Shown here one piece after another: positions 1-8,862 of a stretch of 38,098 nt of DNA. A program made the translations under genes and the position numbers. Position 1 is the first letter of the stretch. Each line of letters begins with the position of its first letter. The notes under the pieces were generated by a model. The model worked only from the letters and a program-made list of their open reading frames with translations. It was not told the origin of the DNA and did not search any database. Origin of the DNA: Chloroflexota bacterium (GTDB lineage Bacteria > Chloroflexota > Anaerolineae > B4-G1 > DUEL01); assembly GCA_011388675.1 (NCBI GenBank), contig DROW01000025.1:1-38098 (forward strand), read 5' to 3'.

Positions 1-1058
1 ATGGCGGCGTGGTCGGCCAGGCGACCGACGAACTGGACCTGGTCCTCGGAGAAGCCCCGCTCCCCCTCCCGCCACAGTTCCATCAAGCCGATGGCCTCCC
101 CCTTGTAGCGGATGGGGACCGCGATGTGGCTTCCGTTGAAGACGGTTGGCTCTTCCTGGCCCATCACCTCCTGCGTACCGTTGGAAGGCGAGAGGGGCGG
201 GTTCCCCTCTTCGACGACGACGGCCGTCCCCTCGCCGTCTCCCAACACGCGCAGCGTCCCGGCGTCGGCACCGGTCGCGCGCATCGCCCAGGAGAGGGTT
301 ACCTCCAACACCCGCCGGACGTCGAGGGTGGCGTTCAACTCCCGGTCGATCTGCTGCATCGTCGTCAGTTCCCGCACGCGAACGGCCAGCGTCCGGTCGG
401 TGGCGGTGTACAACCGCGCGTTCTCAATAGCGATCGCGGCGTGGTTGGCGAAGGCGGTCAGCAACGCCACATCGTCCTGCGAGAAAGCCCCGGCCTTGAT
501 GCGGTTGTCCAGGTAGAGGGCCCCGATGACCCGCTCCCGGATCTGAAGCGGGACGCAGATGATGGAACGCAGACCGTAGCCGATGACGCTCTCCTGGGTG
601 GAGAACCGAGGGTCCAACTGCGCGTTGGTCGTCAGCACCGGCCGCCTTTGCTCGATGGCCATTCGTAGGACGGTGCGGCTGAGGTCCAGTTCCTCCCCCT
701 CGCCGAAGTTATGGGCCACTTCGATGTTCAGTTCCCCGTCGTCACCCACCAGCATCAGGCATCCCCGCTCGGCCCCGGTCAACTGAATGAGCGAATCCAT
801 CACCCGGTTGAGCGTCTCGTCGATGTCCAGCGAGGCGTTGAGCGAGGTACTGACCTCGAAGAGGGTCGCCAGCTGCTCCGTGCTCGCCCCGCCCCTGGCG
901 ATGAGATGCTGGTTCAGTTCCTCCAGCATCCGCTGCCATTCCTCAAGCCGGGCGAGGAACTGGGCGGGAGGGAAGTCGGGCGATGCGGCGACGGCCTGAT
1001 ACACCGCCCGCATACTCTCCCGCAGGGCAGACAACACCGGGATTTGCTCCTCCGTCAT
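1..1058 (-). CDS. GAF-domain signalling protein, 3' end outside the window
   Basis: I read this frame by hand: it opens with ATG at 1058 and stays open to base 1, giving 352 residues with no stop, so the C-terminus is missing. The first 55 or so residues are helical. A GAF domain covers about 57-215 and ends in the usual helix with the motif IAIENARLY. A short coiled segment with MQQIDRELNATLD follows, then a second GAF domain that runs off the window at its last helix (RLADHAA). GAF domains bind small ligands or serve as dimeric signalling modules. What follows the second GAF (kinase, receiver or nothing) cannot be seen. No membrane segment is present in the visible part, so it is probably cytoplasmic. 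The start codon overlaps the stop of the DNA glycosylase gene as ATGA, so the two are likely translationally coupled. Confidence 0.85.
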   Translation of the reverse strand, partial: MTEEQIPVLSALRESMRAVYQAVAASPDFPPAQFLARLEEWQRMLEELNQHLIARGGASTEQLATLFEVSTSLNASLDIDETLNRVMDSLIQLTGAERGCLMLVGDDGELNIEVAHNFGEGEELDLSRTVLRMAIEQRRPVLTTNAQLDPRFSTQESVIGYGLRSIICVPLQIRERVIGALYLDNRIKAGAFSQDDVALLTAFANHAAIAIENARLYTATDRTLAVRVRELTTMQQIDRELNATLDVRRVLEVTLSWAMRATGADAGTLRVLGDGEGTAVVVEEGNPPLSPSNGTQEVMGQEEPTVFNGSHIAVPIRYKGEAIGLMELWREGERGFSEDQVQFVGRLADHAA

Positions 1059-1978
1059 AGGTTGCTCCTTGGTTCTCCTATCGTCTCCTGTTCCTCGCTC
1101 CCCTCGTCCCGTGGCCACGGCCACCACCAATAGACCAGCCCTTTCCACCTTCCCCATCGTTCGAAGGCACGCTCGACCTCCTCGCGGCCCACGGGTTGCC
1201 CTCCGTACCATTCCTCGGCGACCCGCCTCCGGGCCACCGCGTCCACCGGGATGGCCTCGTATCGGCCCAGCAGCACCATCAGGAGCGCGGTGGCGTACTC
1301 CCCTACCCCCGGGAGATCCCGAAGGAGCCGACGGGCGCGAGGGGCGGGCACGTTGCCGTCCTTCAGTTGCTCCAGGTCCAGTTCGCCGCCTGCCACCCGT
1401 CGGGCCAGGTCGAGGAGGTGAGGGGCCCGGTAACCGATCCCAATGGCTCGCAGATCCTCCTCACGGGCAGCCGCCAATTGGGCCGGGGTGGGAAAGGCGT
1501 GGCGGGAGGGATCGGAGGGGAGCGGGTCACCATACCGGGCGACCAGGGCCTCCACCATCCGCACCGTTCGATCCCAGGTGGTGTTGGTCGTCAGCAGCAC
1601 CTTCACTACGTCCTCGAAGAGCGTGGGGGAGCGAAGGATTCGCCCCAGCCCCTCGCGCTCCAGATGGGCGAGGCGCGGTTCGTCTCGGATCGCTTCATAG
1701 AAGGGAGTCAGGTCCTCCCCCAGCCTCAGCATCCACCACACCTTACGGGCCACCTCCTCCCGCTCGAACCCATCCAGGCGGTCCGGCGTCTCCACCGTTA
1801 CCCCATCCCTGGCCTCGCGGACGAGGAGTTCCACCACCCGGCCCGTACCCAGCCGTTCGATCCGGCCCAGGGCGGCGGTCTGCGGCTCGAGGAAGAAAGG
1901 AGACAGTCGAGCCCACCCGTGGGACGCGACGATGGCCCGCAACGAAAACGGAGCGCAGGCAGAAAGTGCCAGCCGCAC
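1055..1978 (-). CDS. HhH-GPD family DNA glycosylase (AlkA/OGG-like)
   Basis: Predicted base-excision repair enzyme that removes a damaged base. The helix-hairpin-helix signature LPGVGEY lies at residues 222-228, and the catalytic aspartate of the GPD loop is D246 in IPVDAVARR (numbering from the GTG at 1978). Upstream, FEDVVKVLLTTNTTW (121-135) matches the conserved core helix of this superfamily. There is no C-terminal Cys cluster, so it is not an EndoIII/MutY-type iron-sulfur enzyme. The frame stays open to an ATG at 2104, but that would overlap thiI by 26 bases and add 42 residues unlike the family. The GTG at 1978 has AGGGGG five bases upstream and starts just before the family-like segment APFSLRAIVASHGW, so I prefer it (307 aa). 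Substrate (alkylated base or 8-oxoG) cannot be decided from sequence alone. Confidence 0.85.
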   Translation of the reverse strand: MRLALSACAPFSLRAIVASHGWARLSPFFLEPQTAALGRIERLGTGRVVELLVREARDGVTVETPDRLDGFEREEVARKVWWMLRLGEDLTPFYEAIRDEPRLAHLEREGLGRILRSPTLFEDVVKVLLTTNTTWDRTVRMVEALVARYGDPLPSDPSRHAFPTPAQLAAAREEDLRAIGIGYRAPHLLDLARRVAGGELDLEQLKDGNVPAPRARRLLRDLPGVGEYATALLMVLLGRYEAIPVDAVARRRVAEEWYGGQPVGREEVERAFERWGRWKGLVYWWWPWPRDEGSEEQETIGEPRSNL

Positions 1979-2028
1979 GTATACCCCCTGAGACAGGCCC
2001 TCGGCCCGTGTTCTGGTCTTCTGGTCTA

Positions 2029-2037
2029 AAGATACCA
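2029..2037 (-). promoter_or_regulatory. Candidate extended -10 promoter for the DNA glycosylase
   Basis: On the minus strand the bases read TGG followed by TATCTT, an extended -10 arrangement about 50 bases upstream of the GTG start at 1978. No good -35 hexamer sits 16-18 bases further up. The GTTACG direct repeat at 2067-2083 lies where an activator would be expected. Weak on its own; supported mainly by the matching layout upstream of 34915. Confidence 0.3.
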
Positions 2038-2066
2038 CGGTCTGTGTGAAAGGGGATTGCAGGGGG

Positions 2067-2083
2067 GTTACGATTTCGTTACG
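2067..2083. promoter_or_regulatory. Putative operator: GTTACG direct repeat with 11-base period
   Basis: The plus strand reads GTTACG, then ATTTC, then GTTACG, a perfect six-base direct repeat with an 11-base period. The inner part can also be read as an imperfect inverted repeat (ACGA/TCGT). It overlaps the thiI stop codon and lies upstream of the glycosylase start. Thirteen of the first fifteen bases match the site at 35018-35032. Tandem repeats of this period are typical of PhoB/OmpR-family winged-helix regulators; assignment to such a regulator is inference. Confidence 0.4.
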
Positions 2084-3257
2084 CGCTCCGGGCCGGTTCC
2101 ACATCCACCCGCGTCGCCTGCGCCAGCGCTTCCTCGACCAGCCGGTCCATCTCCGTCTCCGCCTCCGCCTCCAGCACCCTCTCCAGGCGGGGGTGAGTGA
2201 CCACGCGGCTGGGCATCAGGAACTGACAGCAGTCGTCTCCCTCCATCAGGGAGAGAGGGAACGTGCCGATCTGCTCCGCGATCGCCACGATTTCCTTTTT
2301 GTCCAGCCCGATCAGCGGGCGCAGGACCGGCATCTCGACTGCTTGCTCGATCACCGCCAGGCTGTCCAGCGTCTGAGAGGCCACCTGTCCCAGCGACTCG
2401 CCGGTGAAGAGGGCCTTGCCCTTCTCGCGGCGGGTGAGCCGCTCTGCCACTCGCACCATCAGCCGCCGGTAGAGGATCACCCGGTAGGCGACGGGGGTGC
2501 GCACGGTGATCTCCCGCTGCTGGCGGCCGATGGGCACCACGTAGAGGTAAGGCTCCATCCCGTAGGCCCCCATCGCCCGCACGATCTCCCGCGCCCGCGC
2601 CTCCGACCCCATCCAGTTGCCGAAGGGGCGGCTGTGGAAGTGGATGGGGATGACCCGGCAGCCCCGCTTTAGGGCCAGGTAACCCGCCACGGGGGAGTCG
2701 ATCCCACCGGAGAGGAGCAGCCCCACCCGACCGCTCACCCCCACCGGCAGCCCTCCCGGGCCGGGGTGCCGCCCGATCGAGACGACGATCCGATCCCGCA
2801 GCACCTCGACCCCGATGGTCAGTTCGGCCCCCTTCAGGCGGACCGGCCAGCCCGTCCGCTTCTGGACCGCCGCCCCCAACTCCCGCTCGATCTGCGGCGA
2901 GGTCAGGGGGAAGGTCTTGTCGTCGCGGGATGCCCGGATGCGGAAGGAGGCCACCGGGCCCGAGGGCAGATGGGCCAGCACAGTCTCCCGCACCGCCTCC
3001 ATATCCCGCTCCACCAGGAAGGCGGGGGCGAAATGGGCGATGCCGAAGATGGTGCCCAACGCCTCGCGCCAGGTCGCCAGGCCCAGGGGCTGGGCCGCGT
3101 AGACGATCATCCGCCCCGACAGCCGCTCGACCCGTTCAACTCCCCACCCTTCCATACGGCGGAGGATGTTGCGGGCCAGCGTGCGCTCGAAGAAGGGGCG
3201 GTTGCGCCCCTTCAGCCCGATCTCGGCGTAGTGGACGACAGCCCAACGGCTTTCCAT
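2079..3257 (-). CDS. thiI: tRNA 4-thiouridine synthase ThiI, without rhodanese domain
   Basis: ThiI adenylates U8 of tRNA and transfers sulfur to make 4-thiouridine; in many bacteria it also supplies sulfur for the thiazole of thiamine. The N-terminal ferredoxin-like part begins HYAEIGLKGRNRPFFE (residues 9-24), followed by a THUMP domain to about residue 165. The PP-loop pyrophosphatase motif SGGIDSPV is at 183-190, and the family signature TGESLGQVASQT at 285-296. A CC pair at 343-344 (DDCC) sits where the catalytic cysteine is expected. At 392 residues it stops before the C-terminal rhodanese domain found in E. coli, the common short form. GGAGG lies six bases before the ATG. It is the first gene of the thiI-glycosylase-GAF group and diverges from the penicillin-binding protein gene. 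Confidence 0.95.
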   Translation of the reverse strand: MESRWAVVHYAEIGLKGRNRPFFERTLARNILRRMEGWGVERVERLSGRMIVYAAQPLGLATWREALGTIFGIAHFAPAFLVERDMEAVRETVLAHLPSGPVASFRIRASRDDKTFPLTSPQIERELGAAVQKRTGWPVRLKGAELTIGVEVLRDRIVVSIGRHPGPGGLPVGVSGRVGLLLSGGIDSPVAGYLALKRGCRVIPIHFHSRPFGNWMGSEARAREIVRAMGAYGMEPYLYVVPIGRQQREITVRTPVAYRVILYRRLMVRVAERLTRREKGKALFTGESLGQVASQTLDSLAVIEQAVEMPVLRPLIGLDKKEIVAIAEQIGTFPLSLMEGDDCCQFLMPSRVVTHPRLERVLEAEAETEMDRLVEEALAQATRVDVEPARSA

Positions 3258-3425
3258 ATCTTGCCTCCAGACGGAAGTCTACCACACATTGGCGCAAATC
3301 ACCAGGGTATTCGAGGCAAATCACGCCGCCCGGAAGGCGACCGGCACGTTCAGTCCCCTTAGGGACAATTGCTGACCTGGTTGAGCCCCCCCTTCCCCGC
3401 CCCCAGAGGAGGGCGCTCACACACC

Positions 3426-3453
3426 TTGACACCGCGATTGCCGATGCTATAAT
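3426..3453 (+). promoter_or_regulatory. Consensus sigma-70 promoter for the penicillin-binding protein gene
   Basis: A perfect -35 TTGACA (3426-3431) and a perfect -10 TATAAT (3448-3453) are separated by 16 bases. Transcription should begin near 3460, leaving a leader of about 40 bases before the ATG at 3500. It lies in the 242-base gap between divergent thiI and the PBP gene. This is the best match to the housekeeping consensus in the window and predicts strong constitutive expression. Confidence 0.85.
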
Positions 3454-3499
3454 CGCCTCCACCGGCCCGAACGATCAGGGCCATCCGTGGATGTGAGAA

Positions 3500-6481
3500 A
3501 TGGATTCTAACCGACCCGACTTTGGCCTGGAGGACACCCAGCCGACCCAGCCGGTCCATCCGGACGAGGTGGAGACGGGGCCGCTTCCCTGGGAGGATGG
3601 AGAGCCGACCAACCCCTCCCCACGAGAGGCCACGGGGATGACCCCCACCGCCGGGCTTCCCCGCCCCGTCCCCCCTCCTCAGCGGGCCGTCTACACCCCA
3701 CCCCCATCACCGCGCCCGTCTGCCAAACGCCGGTCCCGGCGAGGCAACCGGTTGATCCGCGCTTTTTTCTTCCTCTCCCTAGCCGTGGTGCTCGTCTTCT
3801 TCCTCGGCTTCGCCGTCATCGTCACCGGCTACGCCGCCATCGCCGCCCAACTCCCCCCCGCTGAGGAACTGATCAGCCGCCAGCCCGCCTTCGTCAGTTC
3901 GAAGATCTACGACCGGAACGGCCGGCTGTTGTACGAGGCAGTGGACCCCCAGGGGGGCCGTCGGACCTACGTCCCGTTGGAGCGGATCTCGCCGTACCTG
4001 ATCCAGGCCACCATCGCCACCGAAGACGCCAACTTCTACCGTCACCCTGGGTTCGACCCTATCGCCATCCTGAAAGCGATCTACCGCAACCTCCGTGCCG
4101 GAGAGACGGTCTCCGGTGCATCCACCATCACCCAGCAGCTGGCCCGCAACCTCCTGCTCTCCCCCGAGGAGCGGGTCCAGCGGACCGTTTGGCGCAAGAT
4201 CAAGGAGGTGATCCTGGCCTTCGAGATCCGCCGTCGGTACACGCCGGACACCATCCTGGAGATCTACCTCAACGAGATCTACTACGGCAACCTGGCCTAC
4301 GGGGCGGAGGCGGCGGCGGAGACTTACTTTGGCGTCAGCGCGGCCGAACTGACCCTGGGCCAGGCCGCCTTCCTGGCCGGCCTCCCTCAATCCCCCGCCA
4401 CCTACGACGTCTTCAGCGGCGGGCGGGACCGGGCGCTGGCCCGGATGCAGGACGTCCTCCGGCTGATGGTGGAGCAAGGGTACATCAGCCAGGCGGAGGC
4501 GGCTGCGGCCGCAGCGGAGATGGCCAACTACGAGTTCAAACCTCCCGTCGCCACCGACCGCATCCCCGCCCCCCACTTCGTCGCCTACGTCCTACAGGTC
4601 GTAGAGCAGACCTACGGGCCGGAGGCCCTCTACCGCGGACAGGGGCTCCGGATCTACACCACGCTAGATCTGGACCTGCAGGAGAAGGCGGAGCAGATCG
4701 TCGCCGAACACGTGGCCGCGCTGGCCGATCGGCACGTGACGGACGGTGCGCTGGTCGCCATCGAGCCCTCCACCGGCTACATCCTGGCGATGGTCGGCAG
4801 CGCCGACTACTACAACGAAGAGATCGACGGGCAGGTCAACGTGGCCCTGGCCCCCCGCCAGCCGGGGTCGGCCATCAAGCCGTTGACCTACGTGGCCGCC
4901 TTCGAGAAGGGCTGGACCCCGGCCACGCTGATCTGGGACCTACCCACTGAGTTCCCCAACGGGGCCAACCCACCCTACGTCCCCCGCAACTACGACGGGA
5001 AGTTCCACGGCCCGGTCCTGGTGCGGGACGCCCTGGCCAACTCCTACAACATTCCTGCCGTCAAGGCGCTCCAGTTCATCGGCGTCCCCGCCCTCAAGGA
5101 GATGGCCGCCCGGTTGGGGATCACCACCCTCACCCGGGACGATTACGGCCTGAGCCTCACCCTGGGCGGCGGGGAGGTCAAACTGCTGGAACTGACGGGG
5201 GCCTACGCCGTCTTTGCCAACAACGGCGTCCGCGTCCCGCCGACCCCCATCCTGCGCATCGAGGACAGCCAGGGCAACGTCCTGGTGGACAACACGGACC
5301 GCTCCGGCGTGCAGGTGATCCGGCCGGAGCACGCCTACCTGATCACGTCGATCCTCTCCGACCGCCAGGCCCGCTGTCCGGCCTTCGGCTGCCCCAACGC
5401 GCTGGAACTCTCCCGTCCGGCGGCGGCCAAGACCGGCACCACCAACGACTACCGGGATGCCTTGACGGTCGGTTACACACCGGACCTGGTGGTGGGCGTG
5501 TGGGTGGGCAACGCGGACAACAGCGAGATGGACCGGGTGCCGGGGTCGTTGGGGGCGGCTCCCATCTGGCACGACTTTATGGAGGCCGCCCTGGCCGACA
5601 GGCCGGTCCGTAACTTCGTCCGGCCGCCGGGGATCGTCGAGATGGAGATCTGCGCCGACTCCGGTACCCAACCCAGCGAGTACTGCCCCCGGCGCAAGAT
5701 GGAGGTCTTCGCCAAGGACCAGCCCCCCCTGGGACCAGAGCACGACTGGTACCAACTGGTCCGCATCGACGCGACCACCGGCCTGCTGGCCAACGAGTTC
5801 TGTCCGGACAACGTGATCGAGGAGGTCCGGCTGGTCATCGACGACCCGCAGGGACGGGAGTGGGCCCTTCAGCAAGGGCTCCCGGTGGCTCCTACGGAGT
5901 ACTGCACTGAGGGGACCGCCCAGCCCATCGTTCAGATCACCTCGCCCGCGGCAGGGTCGACCGTTCACGGCGTCGTTCCCGTCGTCGGCACCGTGTTGGT
6001 GCCGAACTTCGACCATTACGTGGTCCAGTACGGCGCGGGGGACAACCCGCAGGGGTGGGAGTGGATCAGCGGGCCGCACCTGGCCCCAGTGCGGAACGGG
6101 CAGTTGACGACGTGGGACACGAGCGGGCTGGAGCCGGGGTTGTACACCCTGCTGGTGACGGCGTGGGACGCCGAAGGCCATCAGTACCAGGGGAAGGTTC
6201 GGTGCTACGTCGCCGGGCCGACGGAGACGCCGTCCCCCACTTCTTCCCCCACGCCCACGACCACGGGCACGCCCGTTCCCACCACAACGCCGACGCCCAC
6301 CGAGACGCCCTCCCCGACGGGGACGCCCGTCCCGACGGACACCCCCGCCCCCGCGCCTACGGCGACACCGACCCCCGCCCCTTCCCCTTCTCCGTCCCCC
6401 ACCTCTACCCCCACCCCGACGGGCACGCCGACTCCCACGCCAACCAGAACCCTCACCCCGACGGCGACCCCGACGGAGTGA
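3500..6481 (+). CDS. Class A penicillin-binding protein (bifunctional transglycosylase/transpeptidase)
   Basis: Polymerises and cross-links peptidoglycan outside the membrane. A Pro-rich cytoplasmic N-terminus of about 80 residues precedes a basic stretch (KRRSRRGNR) and one membrane anchor (about 88-116). The GT51 glycosyltransferase carries [12 protein letters not shown] (175-186, catalytic E175) and [12 protein letters not shown] (206-217). The transpeptidase has all three penicillin-binding motifs: SAIK (S457, K460), SYN (515-517) and KTG (644-646). After it comes a Cys-containing region (CADSG, YCPRR, FCPDN), an Ig-like domain (about 815-905) and an 87-residue tail of Pro/Thr/Ser repeats (907-993). 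The tail resembles wall-spanning or glycosylated linkers and ends without a sorting signal. At 993 residues it is longer than typical PBP1 because of these extensions. No clear Shine-Dalgarno precedes the ATG. Confidence 0.96.
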   Translation: MDSNRPDFGLEDTQPTQPVHPDEVETGPLPWEDGEPTNPSPREATGMTPTAGLPRPVPPPQRAVYTPPPSPRPSAKRRSRRGNRLIRAFFFLSLAVVLVFFLGFAVIVTGYAAIAAQLPPAEELISRQPAFVSSKIYDRNGRLLYEAVDPQGGRRTYVPLERISPYLIQATIATEDANFYRHPGFDPIAILKAIYRNLRAGETVSGASTITQQLARNLLLSPEERVQRTVWRKIKEVILAFEIRRRYTPDTILEIYLNEIYYGNLAYGAEAAAETYFGVSAAELTLGQAAFLAGLPQSPATYDVFSGGRDRALARMQDVLRLMVEQGYISQAEAAAAAAEMANYEFKPPVATDRIPAPHFVAYVLQVVEQTYGPEALYRGQGLRIYTTLDLDLQEKAEQIVAEHVAALADRHVTDGALVAIEPSTGYILAMVGSADYYNEEIDGQVNVALAPRQPGSAIKPLTYVAAFEKGWTPATLIWDLPTEFPNGANPPYVPRNYDGKFHGPVLVRDALANSYNIPAVKALQFIGVPALKEMAARLGITTLTRDDYGLSLTLGGGEVKLLELTGAYAVFANNGVRVPPTPILRIEDSQGNVLVDNTDRSGVQVIRPEHAYLITSILSDRQARCPAFGCPNALELSRPAAAKTGTTNDYRDALTVGYTPDLVVGVWVGNADNSEMDRVPGSLGAAPIWHDFMEAALADRPVRNFVRPPGIVEMEICADSGTQPSEYCPRRKMEVFAKDQPPLGPEHDWYQLVRIDATTGLLANEFCPDNVIEEVRLVIDDPQGREWALQQGLPVAPTEYCTEGTAQPIVQITSPAAGSTVHGVVPVVGTVLVPNFDHYVVQYGAGDNPQGWEWISGPHLAPVRNGQLTTWDTSGLEPGLYTLLVTAWDAEGHQYQGKVRCYVAGPTETPSPTSSPTPTTTGTPVPTTTPTPTETPSPTGTPVPTDTPAPAPTATPTPAPSPSPSPTSTPTPTGTPTPTPTRTLTPTATPTE

Positions 6482-6490
6482 TCGAGGTGC

Positions 6491-6511
6491 GACGCACCGC
6501 GGGGGTGCGTC
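6491..6511 (+). terminator. Hairpin after the penicillin-binding protein gene
   Basis: A perfect 8-base stem (GACGCACC at 6491-6498 with GGTGCGTC at 6504-6511) and a 5-base loop begin 10 bases after the PBP stop. No U-tract follows, so it may be an attenuator or an mRNA 3'-end stabiliser rather than a full terminator. The transporter gene starts only 35 bases further on. Confidence 0.5.
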
Positions 6512-6545
6512 CGCACCCGGTTGAACAGCAGGAGGGCAACAGAGC

Positions 6546-7484
6546 GTGAGGTCGATGGCGGCCCCAGAGGACGAGGGGCGGTCGGAGTGGGTGCGGGGGA
6601 TGGTCAGCGCTGCGCTGGCCAGTTTCTTCCTCGGCTGGGCACCGATCCTGGGGAAGATGGCCTACAGAGGGGGCGGTCGACCCTTCACCGTGGTCGCCAT
6701 CCGCACCCTGATCGCGGTGCTGCTCCTCTGGCTGTTCTACCTCCTCTTCTGGCGGGCCTCCATCCGCATCGGCTGGCGGGAACTGATCGGCTGTCTGGCG
6801 GTGGGAGCCGTCAACGGCGTCGGTTCCCTCCTGTACTACTCCGGGCTTCACCGGCTGGACGCCTCCCTCGCTTCCTTCCTCAACACCCTCTACCCGCTGT
6901 GGGTGGTGGTCTTCCTCACCGCCTCCGGCGAGCCGATCCGGCCAGCAACCCTGCTCCGGCTGGCGATGGCGATGGTGGGGGTATACCTGCTCACCGGCGC
7001 AGGCGGCGGGAGGCCGGACTGGCTGGGGGTGATGCTGATGGTCGCCTCGGCCGCTGCCTACGGATGGCATATGGTGATGGGCCAGTGGGTGTTGGCCGAT
7101 GTGCCTTCTCAGACGGCGACCCTCTACATCCTCACGGCGATGGGCGGTGTCTCCAGCCTGGCCCGGCTCTTCCAGGGGAAACCCCTTGAGCCGATCTCCT
7201 CACCGGGATGGGCCTCCATCCTCGCCCTGGGATGCACCACCGGCCTTTCCCGCCTGTTGATGTTCGCCGGCCTGAAGCGGCTGGGCGGCACCGAGACGGC
7301 CCTGATAACCCTCCTGGAGTTAGTGGTTTCCCTGGGATTGGCTTTCCTGCTCCTGGGGGAGCACTTGACCTGGCTCCAGTGGATCGGCGGCGTGGTCCTC
7401 ATCGCCAGCGTCCTCTCGGGCCGGTCGCGCCGGGCCCCCCGACCGGCCGAGCCGTGGTGGGAAGGGGAGGACGAGTACCAGTAG
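6546..7484 (+). CDS. EamA/DMT-superfamily transporter
   Basis: Predicted inner-membrane exporter of small metabolites, with ten hydrophobic segments in two EamA repeats. The first repeat runs from about residue 20 to 145 and the second from about 165 to 295. Typical features are ASLASFLNTLYPLWV at the fourth helix of repeat one and TETALITLLELVVSLGLAFLLLGE in repeat two. The C-terminal 20 residues are charged and cytoplasmic. The GTG at 6546 is preferred because AGGAGG (6530-6535) is ten bases upstream; the ATG at 6555 is three codons later and 19 bases from it. It probably shares the PBP transcript, separated by the hairpin at 6491-6511. Substrate cannot be inferred; amino acids, drugs and nucleotide sugars are all known for this family. 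Confidence 0.88.
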   Translation: MRSMAAPEDEGRSEWVRGMVSAALASFFLGWAPILGKMAYRGGGRPFTVVAIRTLIAVLLLWLFYLLFWRASIRIGWRELIGCLAVGAVNGVGSLLYYSGLHRLDASLASFLNTLYPLWVVVFLTASGEPIRPATLLRLAMAMVGVYLLTGAGGGRPDWLGVMLMVASAAAYGWHMVMGQWVLADVPSQTATLYILTAMGGVSSLARLFQGKPLEPISSPGWASILALGCTTGLSRLLMFAGLKRLGGTETALITLLELVVSLGLAFLLLGEHLTWLQWIGGVVLIASVLSGRSRRAPRPAEPWWEGEDEYQ

Positions 7485-7491
7485 GGCCGCG

Positions 7492-7528
7492 CGGTTGAGG
7501 CGGACGGCTTCCGCCGAGGGCACAACCG
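7492..7528. terminator. Two-arm hairpin at the convergent junction
   Basis: Between the plus-strand transporter (stop 7484) and the minus-strand kinase (stop 7585) lies an inner stem GGCGGA/TCCGCC (7499-7504 with 7510-7515). It sits within an outer stem CGGTTG/CAACCG (7492-7497 with 7523-7528). The structure is symmetric in both directions and could end transcription from both sides, though no U-tract is present. Confidence 0.5.
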
Positions 7529-7584
7529 ACGGAAGACCGTGAATCCACCCCACGGGACACGGACGACACCAGGGGGCCGACCGC

Positions 7585-8841
7585 TCAACCCTCGTCGGGG
7601 GGGGCAGGGAGGGGGAGCAGGATGTGGAAGGTGGTCCCCGGCAACCGCTCCTCGTCCCGCCCGGGGCTCTCGGCCCAGATCTTTCCCCCGTGGGCCTCGA
7701 TGATCCCACGGGCGACGGTCAACCCCAACCCCAACCCGCCGCCCTTGAAGGCGGTCTTGCTGGAGCGGTGGAGCAGCGTGTTTTCCAGGACGTAGAATCG
7801 CTCGAAGATCCGCTCCCGTTCCTCCGGATCGATGCCGATCCCGGTGTCCTGGATCATCAGGTGGATGGCCTGCTCCACCTTCTGCCCGGTGATGGTGATC
7901 CGCCCGCCGTCGGGGGTGTACTTCATCGCGTTGCTGAGCACGTTCCACAGGGCCTGATGGAGCCGTCGCCCGTCTCCCATCACCGGCGGCAGATCCTCCA
8001 GCCCCTTCACCTTAAACGTGAGGTCCCGGTCGGGGGCGAGGCTGGTGATGTCGGCGATCACGCTCCGCACCAGGTGATCGAGGAAGACGGGCCCCATCGC
8101 CAGTTCCAACCGGTTGGCGTCGATCATCGAGACGTTGAGGATGTCCTCCACGACCTGGCTCAGCCGCTGGGTGGCCTTGGCCACCTGGGCGATCAGGTAA
8201 CGGGGGCTGCCCTCCTCGTCCTCCGAGCCGGGGATCCGGGGGTCGGAGAGCAGGAGCTGGGCGTAGCCGTAGATGACCGTGAGGGGGGTCCGCAGTTCGT
8301 GGCCCGCCAAGACCACGAAGTCGGTCTTCATCTTATCGATCCGCTGGAGTTCCTCGTTCGCCTTCTGCAACTCGCGGATCTTGTCCTCCAGCCGCTCCAC
8401 CAGACGACGGCTGTACTCGACCAGGTACTCGCTCTTCTCCTCCAGCGACTCGATCTGCTCGCGGAAGCCTCCGAGGTAGGAGCGGACCTGTTCCGGAAGG
8501 CGGTCGACGTCGACCGGCTTGGGGATGTAGCCATTGCATCCCGCGATCAACGCGCGCTCCCGATCCCCCTTCAGCGTGGCCGCGGTCAGAGCGACGATCG
8601 GCACGTCCTGCAACGTCTCGATGGAACGGAGGCGGGTGGTTACCTCGTACCCGTCCAGGCCGCTGATGTTGATGTCCATCAGCACCAGGTCGGGGCGGAC
8701 CTGCTGGGCGATCTCCAGGGCGGAGATCCCGTCCTCGGCGATCACCACATCGAACCCCTCCGCCTCCAGAACCCGCTTGACCAGCCTCGCACTGGAAGGA
8801 TCGTCCTCGACGTACAGGATACGAGAGCGTCGTTCCGTCAT
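7585..8841 (-). CDS. Hybrid response regulator-histidine kinase (REC-HisKA-HATPase)
   Basis: A soluble 418-residue protein with an N-terminal receiver and a C-terminal transmitter. The receiver (about 7-122) has the acidic cluster E12-D13-D14, phosphoacceptor D56, T86 and K108. A coiled coil (about 125-170) leads to HisKA with H181 in GHELRTPLT. The ATPase domain has an N-box at 300-308 (NVLSNAMKY), DTGIGI (332-337) and GGGLGLGL (367-374). There is no membrane segment, so input probably arrives by phosphorylation of the receiver, as in relay kinases. The receiver closely resembles the free receiver at 34538-34915, including KGDRER and GCxGYIxKP. GGAGG precedes the ATG by four bases. It is last in the 13-gene array, 21 bases after the threonine-synthase-receiver gene. 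Confidence 0.94.
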   Translation of the reverse strand: MTERRSRILYVEDDPSSARLVKRVLEAEGFDVVIAEDGISALEIAQQVRPDLVLMDINISGLDGYEVTTRLRSIETLQDVPIVALTAATLKGDRERALIAGCNGYIPKPVDVDRLPEQVRSYLGGFREQIESLEEKSEYLVEYSRRLVERLEDKIRELQKANEELQRIDKMKTDFVVLAGHELRTPLTVIYGYAQLLLSDPRIPGSEDEEGSPRYLIAQVAKATQRLSQVVEDILNVSMIDANRLELAMGPVFLDHLVRSVIADITSLAPDRDLTFKVKGLEDLPPVMGDGRRLHQALWNVLSNAMKYTPDGGRITITGQKVEQAIHLMIQDTGIGIDPEERERIFERFYVLENTLLHRSSKTAFKGGGLGLGLTVARGIIEAHGGKIWAESPGRDEERLPGTTFHILLPLPAPPDEG

Positions 8842-8862
8842 AGGCCCTCCATCTGCGTTGTC

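Noticed and set aside
6218-6478. Possible tandem repeat array or CRISPR-like pattern
   Set aside because: The periodicity comes from Pro/Thr codons of the PBP tail; there is no constant repeat with unique spacers.
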